Shown one piece after another: positions 1-4,999 of a stretch of DNA of 6,242 nt. The stretch's first letter is position 1, and every line of letters begins with the position of its first letter. The stretch spans positions 1 through 6,242 of the forward strand of contig JAEXCA010000201.1 in assembly GCA_023393755.1 (NCBI GenBank), written 5' to 3'. This DNA is from Actinomycetes bacterium. Its GTDB lineage: Bacteria > Actinomycetota > Actinomycetes > Propionibacteriales > Propionibacteriaceae. The notes below the pieces were generated by a model that saw only the letters and a program-made list of their open reading frames with translations, was not told the DNA's origin and searched no databases. The translations under genes were made by a program, and so were the position numbers.

Positions 1-5
1 GTAGA

Positions 6-38
6 GGCCACTCGCGTCCACTATGCACGCGAGTGGCC
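6..38. terminator. Perfect 12-bp inverted repeat, terminator-like hairpin
   Basis: Positions 6-17 (GGCCACTCGCGT) and 27-38 (ACGCGAGTGGCC) are exact reverse complements around a 9-base loop (CCACTATGC). There is no T-tract on either side, which is common for actinobacterial terminators. It lies before the first gene and could end transcription of a gene outside the window, from either direction. It could equally be one copy of a dispersed intergenic palindrome. The structure is seen directly; its role is inferred. Confidence 0.6.
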
Positions 39-109
39 GCTGCTCCCCGGTTTGTGTCAGCCGATCGTCGGGTGGTGGATGGCCGGATCAGCCGGTCAGG
101 GCGGCTTGA

Positions 110-115
110 TAGGTT
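110..115 (+). promoter_or_regulatory. Candidate -10 element of a leaderless promoter
   Basis: TAGGTT fits the actinobacterial TAnnnT -10 pattern and ends seven bases before the ATG at 123. That is the spacing expected if transcription starts on the A of the start codon. No convincing Shine-Dalgarno sequence precedes the ATG, which agrees with a leaderless mRNA. I see no good -35 hexamer, so the call rests on spacing and the missing ribosome site. Confidence 0.35.
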
Positions 116-122
116 GGCGAGC

Positions 123-653
123 ATGACACAGCCCGACGGAATCACCCCCGACGCCAAGGACTGGACCTGGGTACTGGAACGGCCCTGCCCCGAATGCGGG
201 TTCCTGGCGGCCACCATGGACCCGCTCGCGGTGGGCGCCGCGGTGCGCGCCAGCCTGTCGCGCTGGCAGCACGCGCTCGACCGGCCGGACGTCCGGCAAC
301 GCCCCGAACCCGGCACCTGGTCGCCGCTGGAGTACACCGCCCACATTCACGACGTCTTCGTGCTCTTCCACCACCGGCTGGCGCTGATGCTGAACCAGGA
401 CGACCCGGTCTTCGAGGACTGGAACCAGGATGCGGCGGCGATCGAGGGCCGCTACGCCGAGCTGGATCCGGCTGACCTCGCCGAGCGGCTCACCACCGCC
501 GGGGAGCGGATCGCGCTGGGCTTCGACGCCCTGACCACCGACCAGCTGAACCGCAGCGGCCGGCGCTCCGACGGCGTGGCCTTCACCGTCGCCGGCCTCG
601 GCAAGTACCTGCTGCACGAGGTCGTCCACCACCTGCACGACATCGAGGCCTGA
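123..653 (+). CDS. DinB superfamily protein (putative metal-dependent thiol-transferase fold)
   Basis: The product has 176 residues, the normal size for a DinB/MDMPI-like four-helix-bundle protein. The family usually binds a divalent metal through three histidines, and characterised members transfer or use small thiols such as mycothiol or bacillithiol. Here the likely ligands are H74 in the YTAH motif and H165 and H169 in the C-terminal HEVVHH motif. An N-terminal CPEC motif (C22, C25) after a Trp-rich start (W14, W16) is typical of an actinobacterial subgroup. There is no signal peptide or membrane segment, so it is cytoplasmic. I chose the ATG at 123 because an upstream GTG at 33 lies inside the 6-38 hairpin and would add a low-complexity Arg-rich extension. 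The deaminase-Imm1 gene starts 17 bases after its stop, so the two are probably cotranscribed. The family is clear; the substrate is unknown. It is unrelated to DNA polymerase IV, also named DinB. Confidence 0.85.
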   Translation: MTQPDGITPDAKDWTWVLERPCPECGFLAATMDPLAVGAAVRASLSRWQHALDRPDVRQRPEPGTWSPLEYTAHIHDVFVLFHHRLALMLNQDDPVFEDWNQDAAAIEGRYAELDPADLAERLTTAGERIALGFDALTTDQLNRSGRRSDGVAFTVAGLGKYLLHEVVHHLHDIEA

Positions 654-670
654 GCACCGGGAAGTCAGCG

Positions 671-1372
671 ATGTCCGGCCCAGACCCACAGCTCACCGCC
701 GGCCATCCCTACAGCGTGGCGGCAGCGCACGTCGAGGGGAGGGCAGCGCTGCAGTTGCGCCGGAGCGGATCGACCGGCGGCACCGTCCACCACAACAATC
801 CGAGCGGAACCTGCCTGTACTGCCTGCACGCGCTGCCGGCGCTGTTGCCGCCCGGCGTGGCGCTGACCATCGTGCCGCCGGACAACGCCCGGCCGCCCAC
901 CCCGTGGTGGATCGCCCAGCCGGTGACCTTCACCGGACAACCGCCACTGCCGGCGCCGGCGCCGCCGGCAGGCGCCGGGAACCTGGCGGTGTACTCGCTC
1001 GGCGAAGGCGCCCTGGTGACGTCACCGGAGGAGCTGCGGGCGCAGCTGGAGCTCCGGGTGGACGAGGTCAACCACTTCACCCTGTCCTCGGCCCCGGCCG
1101 GGCACCCGCTGCTCACCCTGATGGTGAACCGGCACAGCTGGGTGGCGCACTACTTCGCCTCACCCAACGATCCGGGCAGCATCGCGCTGGGCGACGACAC
1201 CACCCGGTCGACGGTTGACCTGCCCGATCCGGCGGGGGCGCCGGTGAGCCTCGACGGCACCGCCGCGCTGCCTGCGGCCGCCGCCTTCGCCGTGGCCGCA
1301 CAGTTCCTCGGTGACCGGAGCCGACCGGCGTCGGTCACCTGGCGTTCCGTCCTCGGCCCGGGGCCGGCCTGA
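671..1372 (+). CDS. DddA-like deaminase domain fused to an Imm1-type immunity domain
   Basis: The product has 233 residues. Residues about 12-90 match the DddA (SCP1.201-like) deaminase core: HVEG with H20 and catalytic E22, then HNNP and GTCLYC with C48 and C51. E22 to C48 is 26 residues, the same spacing I count in Burkholderia DddA from memory. Strands like LTIVPP (65-70) and VTFTG (85-89) also align. DddA converts cytosine to uracil in double-stranded DNA. Residues about 91-103 are a Pro/Ala/Gly linker. Residues about 105-228 look like Imm1: a SPEEL helix start, a central NRHSWVAHYF strand, and a C-terminal helix ending in the RPxxVxW motif (218-224). The usual first two strands of the deaminase fold, before HVEG, are absent. 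There is no signal peptide, WXG100, PAAR or RHS segment, so it is probably intracellular. GGGAAG at 659-664 sits six bases before the ATG. It could be a self-inhibited DNA deaminase, a toxin remnant, or a protein in which the deaminase fold was recruited for another job. The deaminase assignment is strong, the Imm1 assignment fairly strong. Confidence 0.82.
   Translation: MSGPDPQLTAGHPYSVAAAHVEGRAALQLRRSGSTGGTVHHNNPSGTCLYCLHALPALLPPGVALTIVPPDNARPPTPWWIAQPVTFTGQPPLPAPAPPAGAGNLAVYSLGEGALVTSPEELRAQLELRVDEVNHFTLSSAPAGHPLLTLMVNRHSWVAHYFASPNDPGSIALGDDTTRSTVDLPDPAGAPVSLDGTAALPAAAAFAVAAQFLGDRSRPASVTWRSVLGPGPA
947..971. repeat. GC-rich hairpin in the deaminase/Imm1 linker
   Basis: CTGCCGGC (947-954) and GCCGGCAG (964-971) are perfect inverted copies around a 9-base loop. 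They lie inside the codons for the Pro/Ala linker. The position coincides with the domain boundary, where a two-gene ancestor would have had its intergenic junction. It may be only a by-product of GC-rich Pro/Ala codons. Confidence 0.5.
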
Positions 1373-1384
1373 CCCGCCGGAACC

Positions 1385-1407
1385 GCTGGGCCGATCAGTG
1401 GCCCAGC
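1385..1407. terminator. Bidirectional terminator-like hairpin between convergent genes
   Basis: GCTGGGCC (1385-1392) and GGCCCAGC (1400-1407) form a perfect 8-bp stem with a 7-base loop. It lies 12 bases after the deaminase-Imm1 stop and overlaps the last codons of the opposing epimerase gene. The position between convergent genes suits shared termination. There is no T-tract on either strand. Confidence 0.5.
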
Positions 1408-2249
1408 CGCTCCCGGATGAACTGACGGGCGCCCTTGGCGAGTTCGACATTGTCGTCCCACAGGTTGCGCCAGATCGCCAGGTCGTTGCTGAAGGTGGAG
1501 TGCACGACCTTGGAGGAGAACGACTCGAAGGTCACCACGCCGTCGTAACCGACCTCGATCAGCGCGCCCAGGAAGTCGTCCCAGTTGATCGAACCGGTGC
1601 CCAGCTGGCCGCGGTGCGACTCGCCGAGGTGGACGTAGCCGAGCTTGCCCGCCCCGTGCGCCTGCTTGACGGCTCCGCTCATCGAGTTCTCCTCGATGTT
1701 CATGTGGTAGGTGTCGAGGTGGGCGAAGACGTTCGGCCGGTCGATCTGTTCGATGAAGGCCAGCGTCTCGGCCGTGGTGTTGATCAGGTTGGTCTCGTAC
1801 CGGTTGCAGAACTCCAGGCCCAGCGAGATGCCGGACTCGGCGGCCTTGTCGGCCAGTTCGGCCAGCACCGTCCGCGAGTTCTCCATGCCGCGCTCGGTAC
1901 GCGGGTGGGAGTACTTCATCAGCGCACCGTAGATCACCCCGCAGAGCATCGTCCCACCGCAGTCGCGGACCAGGTTGAGCGCCAGGTGCAGCCGTTCCCG
2001 GCCCGCCCTGACCGCGTCCGGATCCTCCGACGAGATGTCGGTGGCCGCGTTCAGCCCCAGGGACGCCGAGCACTCCAGGCCGTACTCCTCCAGCAGGCTG
2101 GCGGTCAGCTTGGTGTCGAAGGTCTCCGGCGCGATCGCCGACAGCTCGATCAGGTCGTAGCCGGCTTCGGCGGTCTTCGAGATCGCCTCGCGGGCGGCCG
2201 CCTCGGACCAGTCCCCGACCCACACCATGCTGTGGATGCCGATCTTCAT
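1395..2249 (-). CDS. Sugar phosphate isomerase/epimerase, ketose (tagatose/psicose) 3-epimerase-like TIM barrel
   Basis: The product has 284 residues, the usual length of D-tagatose/D-psicose 3-epimerases in the xylose-isomerase-like TIM-barrel superfamily. These interconvert ketoses at C3 with a divalent metal. Family motifs are in order: LEFCNRYETNLINT (145-158) with metal ligand E146, LDTYHMNIEE (178-187) with D179, VHLGESHRG (206-214) with H207 and R213, and TFES (240-243) with E242. These correspond to the Glu-Asp-His-Glu metal set of the family. No signal peptide is visible, so it is cytosolic. The start MKIGIHSMVW is supported by GAGGGAG seven bases upstream. A longer in-frame ORF reaching to about 2378 would add a low-complexity extension unlike the family. 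It sits beside rhamnose genes but on its own, divergent from ppk2, and might act on L-rhamnulose, L-ribulose or D-fructose/psicose. A hydroxypyruvate- or inosose-type isomerase cannot be excluded. The family is secure; the substrate is open. Confidence 0.85.
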   Translation of the reverse strand: MKIGIHSMVWVGDWSEAAAREAISKTAEAGYDLIELSAIAPETFDTKLTASLLEEYGLECSASLGLNAATDISSEDPDAVRAGRERLHLALNLVRDCGGTMLCGVIYGALMKYSHPRTERGMENSRTVLAELADKAAESGISLGLEFCNRYETNLINTTAETLAFIEQIDRPNVFAHLDTYHMNIEENSMSGAVKQAHGAGKLGYVHLGESHRGQLGTGSINWDDFLGALIEVGYDGVVTFESFSSKVVHSTFSNDLAIWRNLWDDNVELAKGARQFIRERLGH

Positions 2250-2256
2250 AGTTTCA

Positions 2257-2263
2257 CTCCCTC
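2257..2263 (-). promoter_or_regulatory. Strong ribosome binding site of the epimerase gene
   Basis: Read on the minus strand, GAGGGAG lies seven bases before the ATG at 2249. It decides the start in favour of MKIGIHS over upstream in-frame codons. Confidence 0.75.
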
Positions 2264-2406
2264 GTGGACTCCCGGGCCTTCCCGGCGGTGGAGCCAGACT
2301 AGTGCCAATCCGCACGGCAGCGGCCCCACCCGCCGATCCGCGCAACGAGGGCGGGGCTTCTTGGGACGCTTTTGGCAAACCCGTGTCGCGGTCCGCGGTG
2401 CTGCGC

Positions 2407-2419
2407 GAGGATATGCCTC
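2407..2419 (+). promoter_or_regulatory. Ribosome binding site of ppk2 inside a small hairpin
   Basis: GAGGA at 2407-2411 lies eight bases before the ATG at 2420 and fixes that start over an in-frame ATG at 2372. GAGG (2407-2410) can pair with CCTC (2416-2419) around a 5-base loop, directly next to the start codon. The stem is only 4 bp, so any effect on translation is speculative. Confidence 0.55.
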
Positions 2420-3280
2420 ATGAACGTGAAGCCGCCGAAGCTGGCCAACGCCGTGTACGAGACCGAGTTGCTGCGGCTCCAGGCCGAACTCGTCGAGATG
2501 CAGGAGTGGGTGAGGACCACCGGCACCCGCCTGGTGATCATCTTCGAAGGACGCGATGCCGCCGGCAAGGGCGGCGCCATCAAGCGGGCCACCGAGTACC
2601 TCAACCCGAGGATCGCGCAGATCGTCGCGCTGCCCGCCCCCACCGAACGGGAGCGGACGCAGTGGTACTTCCAGCGCTACGTCCAGCATCTGCCGGCCGC
2701 CGGCCAGATCCGGCTGTTCGACAGGTCCTGGTACAACCGAGCCGGCGTCGAGCGGGTGATGGGCTACTGCACCCCGGCGGAGCACCAGCGGTTCCTGCGG
2801 CAGTGCCCGGTCTTCGAGCGGCTGCTGATCGAGGACGGCATCCTGCTGCGCAAGTACTGGTTCTCGGTCTCCGACAAGCAGCAGGAGAAGCGGTTCAGGT
2901 CGCGGCTGACCGATCCGATGCGCCGCTGGAAGCTCTCCCCCACCGACCTGGAGTCGCTCACCCGCTGGGAGGCCTACTCCCGGGCGAAGGACGAGATGTT
3001 CGTCCACACCGACATTCCCGAGGCCCGCTGGCACGTGGTCGAGGCGGAGGACAAGAAGCGTGCCCGGCTGAACATGATCGCCCACCTGCTCTCGTCCATC
3101 CCGTACCACCACATCGAGCGGGAAGAGTTGACCCTGCCGAAGCGGCCGCCGTCCACCGGGTACGAGCGGACGGATCGCTCGCTGCAGTTCGAGGTGCCCG
3201 ACCACGCCGCCTCCGTGATCGCCGCGACCACGCCCCAACCGGAGCCCTACCGCGACCCGGAGGACGACGACCTCGTCTGA
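2420..3280 (+). CDS. ppk2: Polyphosphate kinase 2 (PPK2 family, class-I-like)
   Basis: The product has 286 residues, a single-domain PPK2. The enzymes move phosphate between inorganic polyphosphate and nucleotides; class I members chiefly make ATP or GTP from the diphosphates. The Walker A loop is EGRDAAGKGG (residues 43-52, K50), followed by AIKRATEYLNPR, a typical class I run. The Walker B segment is LFDRSWYNRAGVE (99-111), and the lid region contains RKYWFSVSDKQQ and the DPMRRWKLSP segment. The family's WHVVEAEDKKRARLN stretch follows. The Asp/Glu-rich tail after about residue 250 is variable. It is cytoplasmic. It diverges from the epimerase gene, sharing a 170-base gap that should hold both promoters, and converges on rhaM with only 42 bases between stops. 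It breaks into the rhamnose genes on the opposite strand, so it probably has its own regulation. Assignment to class I is from motif resemblance. Confidence 0.93.
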   Translation: MNVKPPKLANAVYETELLRLQAELVEMQEWVRTTGTRLVIIFEGRDAAGKGGAIKRATEYLNPRIAQIVALPAPTERERTQWYFQRYVQHLPAAGQIRLFDRSWYNRAGVERVMGYCTPAEHQRFLRQCPVFERLLIEDGILLRKYWFSVSDKQQEKRFRSRLTDPMRRWKLSPTDLESLTRWEAYSRAKDEMFVHTDIPEARWHVVEAEDKKRARLNMIAHLLSSIPYHHIEREELTLPKRPPSTGYERTDRSLQFEVPDHAASVIAATTPQPEPYRDPEDDDLV

Positions 3281-3322
3281 CCGGTTCCGCCGCAGGACAC
3301 CGAGGGCCACTCATCGGCTGCG

Positions 3323-3655
3323 CTACAGCGCGGCCAGCTGATCCTCGAGGTGGAAGACCTCGCGTAGCTGGGGCGCGGCCTGGTCGGGGCGCCCGTCAAG
3401 GGCGACGAAGTACTTCGCCGCCTGGGCCTCCCACTCGGCGGTGTCGGGGTTGTCCGCCAGCGAGCGCTTGGCCGCCTCGTCGTCGTCCACCTCGTAGTAG
3501 CCGATCAGCAGGCCGTCCGGACGCAGGAACAGCGAGTAGTTGCGCCGTCCCGAGGCCTCGATCGCCCGCAGCATGGTCGGCCAGACCGCCCTGTGCCGCT
3601 CGACGTACTCGTCGATCAGTTCGGGCCTGACCTGCAGCTGGAAGCAGACCCGCAT
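3323..3655 (-). CDS. rhaM: L-rhamnose mutarotase
   Basis: The product has 110 residues, close to the roughly 104 of the E. coli enzyme. It interconverts the alpha and beta anomers of L-rhamnose so that the isomerase receives its preferred form, acting in the cytoplasm as a small ferredoxin-like dimer. The family signature is clear: VERHRAVWP (18-26) with the catalytic H21, RRNYSLFL (37-44) with Y40, EW at 74-75, and LREVFHL near the C terminus. The start codon overlaps the rhaI stop by one base (TGATG), so the two are translationally coupled. Only a weak GGGG sits about eight bases upstream, which agrees with coupling. A longer in-frame ORF runs back into rhaI but is the shadow of that gene. 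It is also called rhaU in some genomes. Confidence 0.93.
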   Translation of the reverse strand: MRVCFQLQVRPELIDEYVERHRAVWPTMLRAIEASGRRNYSLFLRPDGLLIGYYEVDDDEAAKRSLADNPDTAEWEAQAAKYFVALDGRPDQAAPQLREVFHLEDQLAAL

Positions 3656-4821
3656 CAGGCGCCCCAGCCGGCCTGGGTGCCGCCGACCCGGTCGGCCGCG
3701 ATCCGGGCCAGGTAGCCGGACGCGGCGAACGCCGCCAGCGGATCGGCCGGCAGCCCGCGGGATTCGCGCCACGACGCCAGATCGGCCCGGACATCGGTGT
3801 AGAAGGCGTCCATCAGCACGCCGTTGGCGCCCAGCACGTCCCCGGACACCTGCGCGGCGCGCAGCGCCTCGTGGTCGACCAGCAGCGCCTTGGCGGTCAT
3901 CTCCTGGACGTTCAGCACCGAACGGATCTGACCGGGCACCTTGTCCTCGACGTTGTGGCACTGATCGAGCATGAACGCCACCTCGGAGTCCGGCCCGTAG
4001 CCGCCGCCGCGCACCACCTCGTAGAGGATCCGGAACAGCTGGAACGGATCCGCCGCCCCGACGATCAGGTCGTCGTCGGCGTAGAACCGGGAATTGAAGT
4101 CGAAGGAGCCCAGCTTCCCCAACCGGAGCAGCTGCATCACGATGAACTCGATGTTCGTGCCCGGCGCGTGGTGACCGGTATCCAGGCACACCATCGCCTT
4201 CTCACCCAACGCCACACAGTGGGCATACGAGGTGCCCCAGTCGCAGACATCGGTGTGGTAGAACGCCGGCTCGAAGAACTTGTACTCCAGCACCAGCCGC
4301 TGGTCGTCGTTCAACCGGGCGTAGATCTTCGCCAGCGCATCGGCCAGCCGGTCCTGGCGCCCCCGCAGGTCGGCCTGGCCCGGGTAGTTCGAACCATCGG
4401 CCAGCCAGATCTTCAGATCCCGGCTACCGGTGGCGTTCATCACCTCGATGCACTCGTAGTGGTGATCGATCGCGCGCTGCCGGATCGCGTCGTCCTCATG
4501 AGTGAGCGAACCGAACTTGTAGATGTCGTCCTGGAAGGTGTTGGAGTTGATCGTCCCCAACTCGATCCCCAGCCCCCGGGCGTACTCCGCCAGCGCGGCG
4601 TAGTCGTCCACCTTGTCCCACGGGATGTGCAACGCCACCTTCGGGGAAAGACCGGTGTACCGGTGGACCTGCGCGGCATCGGCGAGCTTCTCCTGCACCG
4701 TCCGCGGCGTCCCCGGAGTGCCGAACACCTTGAACCGGGTGCCCGAGTTCCCGAACGCCCAGGAAGGCAACTCGATCACCTGGGTCGCGAGCTGATCGGC
4801 TATCGAAGCAAAAGTAGTCAT
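3655..4821 (-). CDS. rhaI: L-rhamnose isomerase (RhaI type)
   Basis: The product has 388 residues. It converts L-rhamnose to L-rhamnulose; relatives such as the Pseudomonas stutzeri enzyme also accept D-allose and other aldoses. It belongs to the xylose-isomerase-like TIM-barrel family and aligns well with the P. stutzeri enzyme from memory. Matching blocks are SGTRF (26-30), ALHIPWDK (63-70), INSNTFQDD (91-99), WLADGSNYPGQ (139-149), LEYKFFEPAFYHT (178-190), LDTGHHAPGTNIE (213-225), FYADDDL (246-252) and LDQCHNVED (285-293). Expected metal ligands are E179, D214 and D286. At the fourth position, where I recall His281 in P. stutzeri, this protein has D241. The ATG at 4821 follows a weak GAGAAAG. 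The gene is 178 bases downstream of rhaS and overlaps rhaM by one base. Rhamnulokinase and the aldolase are not in the window. Confidence 0.94.
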   Translation of the reverse strand: MTTFASIADQLATQVIELPSWAFGNSGTRFKVFGTPGTPRTVQEKLADAAQVHRYTGLSPKVALHIPWDKVDDYAALAEYARGLGIELGTINSNTFQDDIYKFGSLTHEDDAIRQRAIDHHYECIEVMNATGSRDLKIWLADGSNYPGQADLRGRQDRLADALAKIYARLNDDQRLVLEYKFFEPAFYHTDVCDWGTSYAHCVALGEKAMVCLDTGHHAPGTNIEFIVMQLLRLGKLGSFDFNSRFYADDDLIVGAADPFQLFRILYEVVRGGGYGPDSEVAFMLDQCHNVEDKVPGQIRSVLNVQEMTAKALLVDHEALRAAQVSGDVLGANGVLMDAFYTDVRADLASWRESRGLPADPLAAFAASGYLARIAADRVGGTQAGWGA

Positions 4822-4839
4822 GACTGGTTCTTTCTCAAG

Positions 4840-4868
4840 GGTGTGGAGGGTGCGGAGGTGGTGTGGAG
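4840..4868. repeat. Three short GGTGYGGAG repeats in the rhaI leader
   Basis: GGTGTGGAG (4840-4848), GGTGCGGAG (4849-4857) and GGTGTGGAG (4860-4868) follow one another, the third after a 2-base gap. They lie 19 to 47 bases upstream of the rhaI start and read as C-rich CTCCRCACC in the mRNA. Next to them GGCCGG (4872-4877) and CCGGCC (4887-4892) form a 6-bp stem. They could be a protein-binding or RNA leader element; no function is established. Confidence 0.45.
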
Positions 4869-4948
4869 GGAGGCCGGTCGACGTGCCCGGCCAGGGCGGC
4901 GTCCACCCGGACTCCGCTGAATCCGACCGCCGGATCAGGGGCGTAGGA

Positions 4949-4988
4949 GAGGTTGGTGGGCCCCGTGGGCCGGTGACCCACCAACCTC
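4949..4988 (-). terminator. 12-bp hairpin after rhaS, terminator or mRNA 3'-end stabiliser
   Basis: GAGGTTGGTGGG (4949-4960) and CCCACCAACCTC (4977-4988) are exact inverted copies around a 16-base loop. It begins 11 bases after the rhaS stop, in the 178-base gap before rhaI. It lacks a U-tract, so it may only partly terminate, or protect the rhaS mRNA from 3' decay, leaving rhaI and rhaM at lower levels. Confidence 0.65.
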
Positions 4989-4999
4989 AACGGATCGGA

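Noticed and set aside
33..122. Upstream GTG start at 33 adding 30 residues to the DinB-like protein
   Set aside because: The codon lies in the arm of the 6-38 hairpin, has no ribosome site, and the extension is Arg-rich and unlike the family.
815..829. CLYCLH in the deaminase read as a cytochrome c haem motif
   Set aside because: A haem motif needs CxxCH; here the second Cys is followed by Leu, and the context matches the deaminase zinc site.
1150..2223. Long open frame of about 357 codons on the minus strand across the deaminase end and the epimerase
   Set aside because: It is out of frame with two well-recognised genes, is rich in Arg/Gly/Pro, and matches no family; such shadows are usual in high-GC DNA.
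2250..2419. Promoter hexamers for the divergent epimerase and ppk2 genes
   Set aside because: Weak candidates exist, such as TAGTCT on the minus strand near 2293-2298, but none has a matching -35 box, so I could not place a promoter with confidence.
1311..2423. Long plus-strand open frame of about 370 codons opposite the epimerase gene
   Set aside because: It is antisense to the epimerase and reads as its codon shadow, with no recognisable domain.
3281..3322. Terminator between convergent ppk2 and rhaM
   Set aside because: The 42-base gap shows only a 4-bp stem, too weak to call.
2227..3630. Plus-strand open frame of about 467 codons overlapping ppk2
   Set aside because: It covers ppk2 in the wrong frame and gives an Arg/Pro-rich low-complexity product; ppk2 motifs occur only in the other frame.
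3871..4920. Plus-strand open frame of about 349 codons opposite rhaI
   Set aside because: It is antisense to a clear rhamnose isomerase and has no family resemblance.
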